This document shows positions 11,781 to 26,119 of a DNA stretch of 64,000 nt, one piece after another. The position numbers were made by a program, and so were the translations under genes. The stretch covers positions 46,996,001 to 47,060,000 of the forward strand of contig JBITNC010000001.1 of NCBI GenBank assembly GCA_050084985.1, written 5' to 3'. Below the pieces are notes generated by a model. The model was not told the origin of the DNA and did no database searches. It saw nothing but the letters and a program-made list of their open reading frames with translations. Each line of letters begins with the position of its first letter. Positions within the stretch are counted from its first letter, which is position 1. This DNA is from Nageia nagi (lineage: Eukaryota > Pinophyta).

Positions 11781-12650
11781 TTTTTACCCAAAAAAGTAAC
11801 TCTGCAAGCATGCAAAAAAAGATATGTTACAACGAACAAAATTCTCTATTGCTCTTTGGTATAAACCTTAGTAATCAATTTACAATGATAAATCTCATGT
11901 CGATTTGTGATGTATAATAGTGCCTTCTATAGTAAGGGATTTTTTTTACAATGAAGGGAGATATAGGATCCCTTGGGCCTCCTTTGAATGATTGTCTCAA
12001 TGTCTACAAGCCTTCAATCGTATCTCTAAAACTTGTAAGAAAATATTGATTATGATTTTGAATTACTTAGTAGTTCTTTGGTTTTCTTCTACTCAAACTA
12101 GCTACCATGCAACTACAAATCCTACACACATGAAAAAAAGAAACATATTAAATATACTTGCTCACATATTTAAAAATATATGAAAGTATAACATAATATA
12201 AGTATGAAAACATGGAAAAATGTAATGTGGTTACCTGCTACAAGTTTGAATGTATTTTAGCAGAGTATCATTGCATAAAACTTGGATTCTCTTCTCCTTA
12301 GGAGAAGGTTTAATTTATAGAATTTTGGGGTGGCCAAAGTTACTATTTTGAAGGCAAGGATAGGATAAAAAAAGATCATCTAGCATTGTCATAGAGTTTA
12401 TCCAAGTGGGGAGGGCATAGATCAAGGATGAGTCATCCAAGATCCACTGGCTTATTTCCTTGGGTGCCTAGATTTTTCTATTTGTAGGATCACTAGCAAT
12501 TGGATATCAAATACCAACAATTGGATTGGGTCACTAGCAACTATATTGGATTGCCAACAACTAAAGGGGTTTATCAAACTTTATTATTTGCTTAAATTTT
12601 TATTCTATTTTTTCATTTATCTAAAGAAGGATCATTTTTAGGTGTCTACA
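11781..12650 (-). repeat. Element C 3' LTR
   Basis: 870 bp, minus-strand start TGTAGACACCTAAAAATG. It aligns with 41678-42620 except that the latter has a 61-bp duplication. The 3' terminal CA has decayed (AA). Confidence 0.9.
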
Positions 12651-12665
12651 TTTTGTCCCTTTTTT
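12651..12665 (-). other. Element C polypurine tract
   Basis: Minus strand AAAAAAGGGACAAAA abuts TGTAGACACC. It is nearly the same as the tract of element D. Confidence 0.85.
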
Positions 12666-14050
<1,385 letters not shown>

Positions 14051-14059
14051 GCTAGGATG

Positions 14060-16390
14060 CCACCATGAGGATGTTCAACACCATGCAAGAGGCTAATGAG
14101 AGAAGAGGTAGGTTTTCAAAATCCCTGTTCAAGTTTTTTCTTAATGCATTAATTTTAACTATTAAATAACAAAATAGAAACTATATGAATGATTGAAATC
14201 ATTTTTTAATTATTTTATATTATTTAGTTTTGTAACATTTTTTCATTTTTTATAAGATTTTACATTTTTTAAAACCCTCAAGGTCAAGGGTTTACAAAAA
14301 CATTGATGATAGACCCCAATCATTGGTGATTATACAAACTTTAACCTCAATCATCAATGATCATACTTAGAGTAATGTTTTTTTAATTCCAACATGTTAA
14401 GTTATCTTTCTCACACTAATGCCTTAGGTATTATAGATATTTGAGCCACATGGATGATACCCTAGGATTATTTTAGAGGGTCATGACATATTAATGGTTG
14501 AGGACCAAACTTTCTTGCATAGTGTGGGTTTTAGAGTAGGGCCCTATATGGGTCATATTCATTGGGATTACCCACTATTGGTAGCCTTTTTGGAGAGATG
14601 GGATTCTTCAACTTGTACTTTCCATCTTCCTCTCAGGGAGATGACTATTATTATGGAGTACATCCATCATTAGTATCATCTACTAATTTAGGGGTAGTAG
14701 ATTCATCATGTTATGGATCGGGAGTTGGTGCATCTAGACATTATTACTTTTTATGGAGTAGATGCAATTGATGGAGTGTTGTGTGACATGTTTTCAAATG
14801 GCTTCCTATACTTTGGGTATTAGAATAATGATCAATAGGGACTTATGAGGGCCTCCTACTTGATGGGCCTCATCTAGTGTTACAAACTTCCAGACATAGG
14901 TAGTGATAGATTTCCTTGGTTATTATTACATGTAGTGGTTGATATACTTCAACATGGCACTATTTATTCTTGGGCCCCTACTCTCTTAGCATAGATATAC
15001 AATGAGCTATTATTTTATTCATTGGGTGATAAATCATCTCTATCAATTACTATCACTTTTCAAGATTGGGAATACAAGCATATCCACATGGATCATCCTC
15101 ATGGACTTCCAGTTCTTAGCTTTAAGACATATTTTCCATATTCAGCTAGTATGTTACAATGGAGAGATGTTTTTTATTCACATATGGTTGATGGTATTCA
15201 CTATGATGTAGTACATTATCAGTATTTGTTGTCACACCTAGTGCCTAACTAGGTGAGGTTTAAACCTTACCATTCCTATCCATACTAGGATGAGCTTATT
15301 TCACATCTTATTACTATCAGATAGGTGAGAGTTCTTAGTGGGAGGAGGATATATTTCTTGGATTTTTTTACTTTGAGCATGTGCAACACCACTTTAGTCT
15401 TATGCAAGATATTCCACCAACTCCTATCTTATTCTTCAAGGAGGATAAGGTACTTGTTGAGGGAATACAATGACTCATGTATGTAGAGCTTAACCTAATA
15501 CATGAGGAGCCCTTGGTTGAGGATTCCAAGGTTGATGATGTAGGATCCACTAAGGATTTCTTGGCATGATGGTAGGTTGAGATAATAGGGGATGTCAAAG
15601 AGGAGTTGGTTCATCATATACATTGATAAGTTCATGAGTTGGATGTAGCAACTAAGACTAGAGAGATAGCTAAGGTTGAGCCTATAGGGGAGTAGGTCAA
15701 GGAGCAGGCAATCAATGATCCAAGATACATAGCTAGTTAGTGTGAGGATGCTAAGGTAGGTACAATAGCTAGAGAGGTAAGAGGAGATTAAGCTCCTCAT
15801 CCATATGGACCTAGTGTTGATGTACTCCTATGCAATATCTATGAGTTGAGGTATTATGTGTCTCATATCAGCATTTGCATGTATCATTATTGAGCTGAGA
15901 GAGATAGATATCATCAAGAGAGGGATAAGGCCCAAGCTTCTTCACAAGCTAAAGGAGCTAGTACATCCATAGGGGGATATCCAACCATTAGTATTCATTC
16001 AAGGTATTCTTTAATAGAGGTATTATTATTCTTCTATTGTTCACACATGGTTGACTAGAGTACCATTATATGTTCTTGGTATTCTATATACAATCCCTCC
16101 TATTTCATATATTCATGTGGATATTTTAGCACATTAAGCAACCAATGGAGTTTAGAGGATTACTAGTACACATGGTAGGGTTGTTATACCTACTACATCA
16201 CACATTTGTAGTGATATAGGTAGGGTTTCTCCATAGCATCCAATGGGATCATTGAAGATACATAGATCAAATTGGGCTACAAGTCCTACAAGTTCAGGGG
16301 GTACTACCTATCCAAGATAGGGTAGAGTTGGTAGTTTGATATATGGTGGGGAGGGTAGCTCATGAGGATACCCTAGTGATTAGATCATGT
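14060..16390 (+). pseudogene. Antisense plant mobile domain (PMD, MAIN/MAIL1-like) ORF of element C
   Basis: This lies opposite to C's own genes, between integrase and the 3' LTR. Read through stops and shifts it shows three PMD blocks in order. Near 14570-14650: L-L-V-A-F-L-E-R-W-D then C-T-F-H-L-P-L-R-E-M-T-I (family: ALVERW...THTFHLPxGExTI). Near 14960-15075: I-Y-S-W-A-P-T-L-L-A, a stop, I-Y-N-E-L and T-F-Q-D-W-E-Y (family: YSWGSAxLAWLYxEL...LQLWAWE). Near 15370-15425: H-V-Q-H-H-F-S-L-M-Q-D-I-P-P (family: RVLRQFGxxQxIPP). A serine/threonine/glycine-rich tail ends near 16380. A possible first exon (ATG near 14067, GTAGGT near 14108) precedes a T-rich intron-like stretch. Stops are mostly TAG. 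Known PMD proteins act in the nucleus; here the gene is dead. Confidence 0.75.
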
Positions 16391-19300
16391 ATTTGTTATA
16401 TTTCATGTTACACTTATGATATTTTATAGACTATGTTATTTATTTTTTGAGATCATGGAGGGCATGATCATTTCCTATATTTAGACATGCTATTCGTGGG
16501 ATTATTTTTTGATGAACTTACTTATTTTTGGATCATGGATACTATGATTAATGGTTGATTTTTCTAGATGGATGTGATGGATAGCTTATGTGATGGACAT
16601 TTAATTATATTTTTTTATATATTCCATGATGATAGCCTAGAGTTTTATATGCATGTTGATGATACTTATTTACATATTTTTGGTATAATGTTTTATGATA
16701 TATGGTTACTAATATTTATAGATGCATGTATTAGGATTTTTGACATATAAAATGTATGAATACTTGATTTTATGTTTTAATGAAATGTTTAACTGAGCAT
16801 TTGATGTCTATTCTTATAAATTAAATATCATAATACTTATTTTTCTATTTAGTTGTTGTGCTTATATAGATTACTATATTATAGGATAAGATTTTTATTA
16901 TAAAAGTACAGAATTAGATGCATCATTTTCCATTTTCTTGGCTACTTTATACATGGATAACATAATATATTGGTATAAACATATGTAGTATCATCAATGG
17001 TGGGGATGCATGGATGTAAAACATATAAGATTTACAAAACACTTATGGATGTATGGATGCATTATGGGTACATACAGATACACATGGATAAATGGTATGC
17101 AAAAAATATTTTTATGAATGTATGAAACTTAATGACTTAAAGTAATTTATGAATGACATAATAATTTAGACATACACCTTAATGGTTTGGCAACTTATCA
17201 AGCTTTATAATAATAATAATAATTATGTATGATGATATGGAATGAATGAATATTAATAAATAAAGAAGCATAATGAACAACACCTTCAATACCTAGTTTC
17301 ATAAATTGATCTTTTGCTTTGGTCTCATCTCCTAAGGATGACATAGAAAAAAATTATAATATACTTAAGTCTACCATATACCCATGTGTGTGCAATGATG
17401 TTCATTTTATTCTCTTGACATTCACAAATTGAATACCCCAAGATTATAAATTGTGAGGTATGATTTTTCTTATATTTTTTTAAGGTAGACTTCGTTTCCA
17501 AAAAGCATCCATAGCCCTGGTGAAGGTTAACCCCTTTATCCCATTACAACCTTGTTCTATTGCCACTCAAGATTCCATAACCCTGATAAAAGATACTATA
17601 ATAGCCCAATAATTATACCTCTTATTTATTTTCTTCTTACCTTTTAATCTTTTTTTGAATCTTTTTTTTTATCCTATCTCTTGGGTTCAGGATGAAGCAA
17701 AAAGGTAGGAGAACCATACTTAAATTTATGCTCAAGAAATATCTAATTCTTGATTATTTTGAGATTTTAATATGAGGTGTATGGGTCTATTAGTACACAA
17801 CCATATATCATCATTATGTCTTTTTATCATCCTAATTTTTTGAAATTTTGACATAGGATCTTTCAACTAAAACCAAACATGAGTAGAGTATTCATTGCTT
17901 GCTTCTTTATTTGTAAATACAACTATATACATAAATGAATACTATATGGATGTATGTATAATATATGGATATGTATAGCTTGATTAGTTACCTCCCTCAT
18001 AATGGTTGATATCTAATAATTATGACATTCAAGGTAAAGGACTAAACATAGTGAACAAAGTGGAATAATATGATCACAAAGGTAGCTCATCCAGTAGCCA
18101 AGACTCTTCAGAAGTATATCTTTTGAGTATATATACATATATATAAATAATTTTTTTAAATTTTATAATTTTATATTTTTATGGATTTTTTGAATTTTTA
18201 ATGTTTTTTACTTTTTGTAATTTCTAATTTTTTGGTTTTTGTAATTTTATTTTTTTTAATGGTTTCTTATTGAGTAAGAGTTTGTAACAGGTCATCATGA
18301 GTGAAAGGATGGAAATGAAATTGAGTGCAAATGGTATGATTAATGATCCATTATGTGGAATGATAGGTGATAGATATATACAACATGAAATCCCAACACC
18401 AAATATTTATGGATAAGAGTTGGGATATGGTGACTTCATTAAAAAGATCTTATTCAGGATGTAGAAGACATGGTCCATAGAATTTAACAAATCTAACTAC
18501 CAATGGGGTAATAAGAGAATAAATAATAATCCTCCATATGAAATCAGGTATAGAGAACATGCAGATGAGATTTTGAAGGAACTCTTCATTAGGTATATCA
18601 TAGACTATATAAGTTCCCCAACAAGGCTAGTGATCAATAAAAATCTCTATCTGAAGAGAGTTCCTTAGAGCATCATAAGCATGGTTAGATTTATCCAATG
18701 TGATGGTTAAGGATACCATGGATAAAATTTGATGTTGTATACCTTCAAGCAATTGATTGAACCAATATTTTTCTAATTATAGGGTTTGGACAAGATCTTC
18801 TAAAGGGTCATTACGAAATGTATAGGGTGATCATGAGATACAAAGGGATGATAGTACCCATGGAGTAGGGAAATTATAATATGAAAACCCCTCTTGCTAA
18901 TTGGTGGGAAGACTAATGTAATGCAAATGATTCATGATCTTTGGTGTATGTAAAGTATAATCAAACACCCGTAATATCATATGCAAGTATTTTAGAACTC
19001 GTATAAAGTTTTTAAAGATAAAAGCATAAATACATACACATATATACATGTAAAAAGACATTAATTTTTTGAAGGTTTTGAATATTTTTATGATTTTTAT
19101 TCACATATGTACTTTATGATTGTTTTATAATTTTATCTTTATTAGGATAGAAATTCTTTACAACTCCCAAGTGGCCATGATCACCTTGTTTTTTATGAAT
19201 AATTTAACCTTTATGATCCAAGAAGTAAAAGTATGGAGGTTATACTGCATAATGAGTAGGTCTTGGTCCTAGAACAGATGGCTAATAATGAACAAGATAT

Positions 19301-20780
19301 GAAATAAGAAGTAAGATTGAGGGATTATGCTTGAACTTATTAATGATGCATTTTAGTGTAACTAACATTAAGGCCTCATAATTTTTAAGAAGTAGAAGAC
19401 AAGACATAATTCTTAAGGATTTTGGAGATTAAGGGGGAAGTAATAATGTGAGGGAGATCATGCTCTCTATGAGATATTGGACATACTCACTTTTTACAAG
19501 TTTAGGTATGACCTAATTTCTTCTTTAGTTAAGGCATTTAATAGTTCTTTCAAACCTTAGTTTCACATTAGTAGGATAATTTACATAATAATTTCATTGT
19601 AATAATATATAATTTCATTATGCAAAATCAAATGGGTATTGTACTCAAGTACCAAATCATTGATAACCTTGGTTATGGAGATTGATCTCCCATAACATTG
19701 AAGGGTCATATGATCAACATAATTTATCAAGATCCTAGGTCTCCTGTAAGGCTAATGTAGTTAAAATAAATGGATCCAATTTGTTAAGGATTTATCTTCC
19801 ATCCAGATGTTCTTTACTTCTAATTTTATGGATTCCTTAAGATTATCAATTTTTAAATCCCATGCATTAGTTCCTCACTACTTGTAATAATTCATGGTTA
19901 TAATTTTTTGAATTTCTTTTGGTAAAGTGAAGAAATGGGTTATCTTAGTGTAAGGATACTTTTGCAATGTTTGCATGTAGCAATATTCTAGGTATCTATC
20001 AATAAAATCATGATTTGTAGGATTAAATTGTGTTTTTTCATTAGCTTCTAGTCTTCTTTATATTAAAGTTCTTGTTCGGCTATTATGTAAAGTAGGATTG
20101 GGGAATCTTGACCTAATTCAAGAAAATCATTGATCAATTTGTTGCATACATCTAATTGATCATTGAGGCTTACAGAAAAACATCATATAAAAATCATAAA
20201 TCATTTTATGATGACACAAGTCTCTTTTCATTTTATCTATCCATGTAAATAAAAATTCTTCACTTGGCCAAGTATTAACTATTCTATTTTCAATCCAATT
20301 ATTAAAAAATAATCAACTATGATCCTAGTGGCTGATGTGGGCCAGTATGAATATAACAAGTTTATCATGTGAACTTAGGTGAAGTAATGTGTATAACTCA
20401 AGTATTACATGGATTTGTCTGCATAGATCTCCAAGTTATCTCCTTGAATTCTTATCTCCCACCCTTTATATCTTTCTGAATATTGTTTTAAGGCTAGGAT
20501 TCCTTGTAAATCAATAGGTATATGGAGGAAGTTTCTATTTCTAGGAGAAGTATATTGGTATAATTCTATTATAGCCCTATATCCCAAGTATCTAGGTTTT
20601 TTGTACCAAGATATTTATCGAATTCCTCTTTATTTAGCAATCAGGTGGATGATTTTGCTCCTTTTGATGTTATTTTCTATTTCAAATACATTAAATATGT
20701 ATACATTTAAGAAAAGCATCTTTGTTGATTTAAGCTAATTAACTATTCACAATATGTACAATCATAAATAAAAAAGTTTA
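16391..20780. other. Element C long 3' non-coding region
   Basis: About 4.4 kb between the antisense ORF and the end of integrase. The longest sense frame is 60 codons (20587-20405), followed by broken frames to about 19850 that could be a decayed extra ORF; I cannot identify it. A segment at 17500-17620 matches the 3' region of element D on the opposite strand (separate entry). No other coding signal is seen. Confidence 0.4.
17500..17620 (-). promoter_or_regulatory. Conserved 3'-region block shared with element D
   Basis: The minus strand contains GGGCTATGGATGC preceded by GGGATAAAGGGGTTAACC and AATAGAACAAGGTT, in the same order as D's plus strand at 34335-34440. It is G-rich against an A/T-rich background. 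Its function is unknown. Confidence 0.5.
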
Positions 20781-22080
20781 TTAACTATATAAAGGAAAAA
20801 GATGCATGATATTTATAGGTTCATGCTCTTAATTACCTTCCACATTAGCTAAATTATAAGCTCCAGATCCAAACTTTATTTTAATTATATAGGGTCCTAA
20901 CCAATTAGGAGCAAACTTGTCATGAAGTTGTTGTTCCATTTGAAACATTTGTTGGTTTTTTTTTTTAAACTAAATCTCCTATATTAAATTCATGAATTTT
21001 GAATTTTTTTTTTTATCAAAAGCTCATGTAATATGATTTTTATAAGTAAATAAATGTTCTAAAGAATTAACTCTCCTTTCATCTAGAAGTAGCAATTGAT
21101 CTAATCTCATTTGATGAGTTGTTTCATCTATGATATAGTCTTGTAAGTCAATTCATAGAGAGGGAATTTATATTTCTAAGGGTAGTACTACTTTTGCACT
21201 ATATACTAAATAAAATGGGGTTGCCCCATTAGGAGTTTGAATACTAGTTTGATAAGCCCATAATGCATGTGGAATCCTTGCATGTTAATCTCGATGGGAA
21301 TCATCAATAGTTTTTAGTAAAATACTATGAATGGTTTTGTTTGTGGCTTTAGCTTGGCCATTCCCTTAGGGATAGTAGGGTGTTGAGAAGCTTAATTAGA
21401 TATGATATCATTTACATAAAGCTTAAACTTCTTTATTTTTAAACTTTCTCCCATTATCAATGATAATTTGAGCAGGAATTCCAAAATGACATATGATGTG
21501 GTTTTGTATGAATTCTACTATTTTTAACACTTTTGTTGAAATCATAGGAGTGGCTTCTACCCATTTCATAAAATACTTCATAGAAATTATTATAAATTTG
21601 TGACCTCTTGAGGAAATATGAGAGTTTTGACCTATTAAATCTAACATCCATCTTGAGAATGGCCATAATGATTGCATGGGTTGTAATGTATATGAAGGTT
21701 GATTAAATAAATTGGTATGTTGTTGATATTTAACACACTTTTTAACATATTTTATATAGTCATGTTCCATAGTAACTAGTAATATCCCATACACATTAAT
21801 CATTTTGTAATTATAGAACCACTAAAATTTCCAACACAAATTCCATCATGTGCACATGAAATAGCAATTTGTGAATTAAACCACTCTAAATATCTAAGTA
21901 ATATCCCATTAAAACCCTTATGGTACAAGACATATCCTATCATGCAAAAGTAAAAATCTTTTATCTTAAATGCTTTATGAGATGATTTCATTAAATCTTT
22001 AAGTAATACCCCATCTCTTAAGAACTTACATAATGTGTTCAACTTCATTTGATTCTATTGAGGATTGAGTGATTTAGACA
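20781..22080 (-). pseudogene. Element C integrase
   Basis: Tat-type integrase. The zinc-binding part is at 22048-21800 and 21780-21700; its second Cys pair is damaged (C-V-K-Y-Q where C-x-x-C-Q is expected). The core reads F-I-I-I-S-M-K-Y-F-M-K-W-V-E-A, with Lys in place of the first catalytic Asp of T-D-Y-F. It continues with I-I-I-D-N-G, second Asp kept, and G-N-G-Q-A-K-A-T-N-K-T, with Lys for the catalytic Glu. The C-terminal domain near 20930-20800 keeps K-F-A-P-N-W-L-G-P-Y-I-I, typical of the lineage, and ends H-E-P-I-N-I-M-H-L. Two of three catalytic residues are lost, so it is inactive. Confidence 0.88.
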
Positions 22081-22199
22081 ATCTCAATAGAGATCATTTT
22101 TTGATTAGGTTTCATAGGTATTAAAGATCCAATGGAATCCATAGCATCAACAAATCTATTAGTTGATCATGGTGCTACTTCTACCAATATCTTATATTT

Positions 22200-23960
22200 T
22201 GTAGAAAAGGTTATTTACACTAGAATATTTCTTTGACTTGGTTTATGATCAATAGTGAGTCACCAATAAATTTAACCTTTCTTAACTTTAATTTTATGGT
22301 AGTCTTTATAGATAAGATTAAAGCTTCATACTCAATATTGTTATTTGTACATAGAAAGTTGAGCTTAAAATAATAGGGTATGGGACCTCCACTTTTGTCA
22401 CATCGTGATCCATCAAAATATATTACCATATCCTCATCTTCTTTAGATTCTATAGGAATTTCTATCACATCTAATTGGAATACATGTTCATTTAGTAATT
22501 CTATGATAAGTGGATTATCATTGGGTAATGGTGCTTTAATGAGATAATTAGCTATGACTTGTCCTTTGATTGATTTCTAACTTATGAAGGTTAAGTTGAA
22601 TTCAATTAAATGTATGATCCACTTAGATGTTATCACATTTTGATAAGTTTTATTTATCATATATTTCAAAGGATCTGCTTTGATGATTACATACATGGTA
22701 TGGTTTAACATATAATGTCTTAATTTTTAGTTATGAATACTACTACTAAACACAACTTTTCTAAATATATATATTTAATATCATAACTAACAAAAGTTTA
22801 ACTAAGATAATATATTGCTTGTTCTTTACTATTTTTCATTATTTTGTGCAAGCATAGTTCCTAAAGCTATTTTTATGGTGGATATATATAACATGAATGG
22901 TTCTTCATACTTAGGTGGCACTAAAATAGGTGGTGAAATAAGATAGTGCTTTATTTCATTGAACACTTCTTGTTGTTCATTTCCCTAGTTAAATGTAATC
23001 GCTTTCTTTAAGAGTTTGTTAAAAGCTTTACATTTATCCAAAAATTGAGAAACAAAACATCTTATAGCTTGTAACTTACCCTGCAGGCTTTGTAGTTGTT
23101 TTATGTTTTAGGGGGGTAACATATTTGTTATTGCTTTTATCTTGTTAGGATATACTTCAATTCCTCACCTAGAGATGATGAAACCTAATAATTTCCTAGA
23201 TGTTACTCCAAAAACACATTTCTTTGGGTTCAATCGAATCTAATTTTCTAGTAACTGATAAAATATTTTGATGAGTACTTTAGGATGATCTTTTTGAATT
23301 TTTTATTTAGCCAATATGACATCTATGTAATCCTCTATAATTTCATGCATGTAATCATGAAAAATGTACATCATGTTTTTTTGATAAGTAGCTCTAGTAT
23401 TTTTCAATTCAAAAGGTATTACTTTATAATAGAATGTTAGCCAACGTGTTATGAATGCAATTTTATGTTGGTCCTATGATGCTACTTTAATTTGGTTATA
23501 CCCTAAAAACCCATCCATGAGTGAAAACATTTCATTTCCTATAGTACAATTGACTAACCTATCTATATTTAGTAGGTAAAATTCATCCTTAGGGCATACT
23601 TTGTTCAAATCTCTAAATTCTATACATATTCGAATCTTCCTAGTTGATTTTTTAACCGATAACATATTAGAAATCTAGTCATAATAATCAATGGAATGGA
23701 TAAACTTAACTTCTAAAACTCTTCTTTTACCATCAAGGAAATTGTAGAATGCATTTTTCATAATTTTTGTTTAACAAGTTTTGCACCTTCCTTTATAAAG
23801 GGATTATGCACTACTAAGTTAGGATCGAGTCCAGGCATATTGGCATATGACCATTAAAATATTTCCTATTTTTCTTTGAGTATTGTGATGAACTATTTTC
23901 TTTCATTTTTAGTAAAGAATTTCCTAATTGAATGAATTTAGGGTTGTAAGGATCATCATT
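22200..23960 (-). pseudogene. Element C RT, gypsy RNase H and second archaeal-type RNase H
   Basis: The RT N-terminus includes W-S-Y-A-N-M-P-G-L-D-P (about 23850). The fingers and palm lie at 23665-23474 with F-R-D-L-N-K-V-C-P-K-D-E-F and F-L-G-Y-N-Q-I-K. The catalytic box near 23310 reads D-Y-I-D-V-I-L-A-K where Y-V-D-D is normal, so the second Asp is Val. A gypsy RNase H region follows (L-Y-I-S-T-I near 22900). A distinct second RNase H lies at 22440-22230 with V-I-Y-F-D-G-S, N-N-N-I-E-Y-E-A-L-I-L and F-I-G-D-S-L-L-I-I-N-Q-V, keeping the D, E and D positions. This tandem RNase H order is the hallmark of Tat elements. Many stops interrupt the rest. Confidence 0.9.
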
Positions 23961-25270
23961 TAAGTTAATCTCAATGATTTCTTCAATTGACATGTGAGAT
24001 CTTTCTTCCAATTGGTTAAGTATTGGAATCTAATTATTATCATTTGCATTGTATTCTTCATCCTCACCTTAATATTGGTTTTCCAAAGTAGTATTGATAT
24101 TCAAATCAAAAACTTGTAAGATTGCATCTATGTCTTTAATATCCTAGATTATAGGTTGTTTAGGAATCAATGTAACATCTTCAATTTCTTCATCTACCCA
24201 AAAGTACAAGGAAGAGCTACTTGAATTTTTAGAACCTATTATCTCAAACTTGTCACTTCCATACCAATCAAAGTCTATTTTATGTATGAAATTATCATAT
24301 ATTTTTGCAATTTCTACCATATTAATTGACATATCAAAAAATAATCCTCCTAATGATAACATTATAGACTCCATATCATCTTGATTTACCATCCATTTAA
24401 ATGTTTCAAATGAATTTTTGAATGTTTTGAGTTGTAGTTCTATAAGTTATCTTACAACTAGATACTCCTTGATTTTTGTTCTTATAACCTAGTCATGTCT
24501 TATCACTAGTTAATTTATAATAACAATGGTATACCTAGTTCCTTGTCTATATGATCCTAAATCTTATTCTTTCCACTAACATCTATCAAAGTATCTTTGG
24601 ATGAATGATCTTACATCCAGTGATAAGTATTCTAATGAATTACAAAAAATACCTTTGTTGGATTGAGGTAAAGGGAGAATAGGTGGTTCTATTAGACCAT
24701 GATATACAAAAAATGTTTGATTAGGTAACTACCCCAATGGTATTAATTTCCCTACTACACTAGGAGACTCTTTAGGTCTTCTTATTTCTTGAGCTATAGG
24801 AATATTAAATATGACATCATCAATGGAAAGCTCCCCTATTCCATAATCTGTTAATCTTATAGTTACAAGATAGATATTAGATAGTTCATCTTTCATTGTA
24901 CTATCATATTTTGATGCATTAATGGGACAATAGCTTTTGATGATGAGGCTTTGCTTGCTTTATCTAATCTTCATGCTCTTTTTTCCCATGCTTGCTTTTC
25001 TAACAGTGTTAGTTCTATTTTTAGTAATGGATCCTTATTAATCTTTGGTGTATGAGGTATTTCAAGATCAATGGGATCTTTTTATTTTAATGAACTTGGA
25101 AAAGAACATTTTTAATGAATATCTACTATTGACACCTTTTTTGGAATTATAGTATTGTAAAATAATGAGTAGAAGGTAAAGCCATTTCTCTTAAAAGGTG
25201 TGTGTAATTGCAATGCGAATACGGATTTTCATCTTTGATACTTAATGTTATCCCATCATGAATATATTTT
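23961..25270 (-). pseudogene. Element C protease-RT linker
   Basis: Coding-like minus-strand sequence with open pieces at 24392-24144 (82 codons, acidic, S-rich) and 24011-23814. It links protease to RT in the polyprotein. No separate catalytic domain is recognisable. Confidence 0.5.
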
Positions 25271-25660
25271 AAATAGTTATCATTTGTTGATGGGATGAAT
25301 TACATGTCTCTAATCCAAGGTCTTCCTAAGAGTAGGTTGTATTGCAATTATATCTCCTTCAATGACTTGCAAAAATATTTGTACCATTTTAGATCCCATA
25401 GTAATAGTCAATGAGATAAATTGCATTGTTGAGCATAAAGCATCATTAAAAGCTCTTAATTGTAAAGGTACACATATATTTTAGAATGGGAGATTCAAGT
25501 TTTTATAGAAAAATGTAGAAATGATATTTATTGTAGAACCTTCATCTATTAATACCCTTTTAAAATCCCTACCATCTATTTTGGCTACAATATGTAATGG
25601 AGGATCTTGACCTTGTGAATGGTTTAACTACCTAAACTCATGATCATAGAAGGAAATAGT
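25271..25660 (-). pseudogene. Element C protease
   Basis: Retropepsin-type aspartic protease of the gag-pol polyprotein. The reading frame gives P-L-H-I-V, D-F-K-R-V-L-I-D-E-G-S-T-I-N-I-I-S. The active-site triplet is D-E-G where D-S/T-G is usual in retropepsins. Element D carries the same L-I-D-E-G, so the Glu was probably ancestral for this group. Downstream, L-R-A-F-N-D-A-L-C-S and the flap region also match D. Stops interrupt the frame after about 70 residues. Confidence 0.75.
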
Positions 25661-26119
25661 GGGCTTTTGGCTTATCTTAATATTCCCTATAAAATACATA
25701 AAGCATTTAGGATCATTGATGTCTAGCTCAATTATTTACAACAATTGGTTCATAGCTTCCCTATGATCTTTAGGTTATTGTAGTAACTCAAACAAAGACA
25801 TCTTTACTTGTAAGTTTCTTAATTGATGTTGTAAAACTCCTTTTACTGAAATATTAAGAGGTTGTGGTGTAGTTATATTTGGTTGTACAAAACCATTATT
25901 TATTTGATATTTAGGAATATCAACTTATCTTCCTTGCATCCTTTGGGCTTCTTTAGTTATACTTACCATGGTAACAAAAATAGAAGCACCCTGAAGCCCT
26001 TTATGTGTTACTTGACTTTTGTGTGAATGTGACACTATAGTATTAGCTTGGGGTTGAGGAAGTGGATTCTAATATATTTCTAGTTTTTTATTAGGGATAG
26101 TTAATGGGTTATCTACCTA

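Noticed and set aside
11702-11917. 71-codon plus ORF at the B/C junction
   Set aside because: It spans the left end of C's LTR and part of B's RT on the opposite strand, so it cannot be one gene.
11781-12650. Solo LTR
   Set aside because: It abuts a proper purine tract on its right and has a TSD partner at 42621-42625, so it is C's 3' LTR.
15002-15211. 69-codon plus ORF overlapping the PMD segment in another frame
   Set aside because: The PMD motifs are in the neighbouring frame (15022-15252); this one is the shadow.
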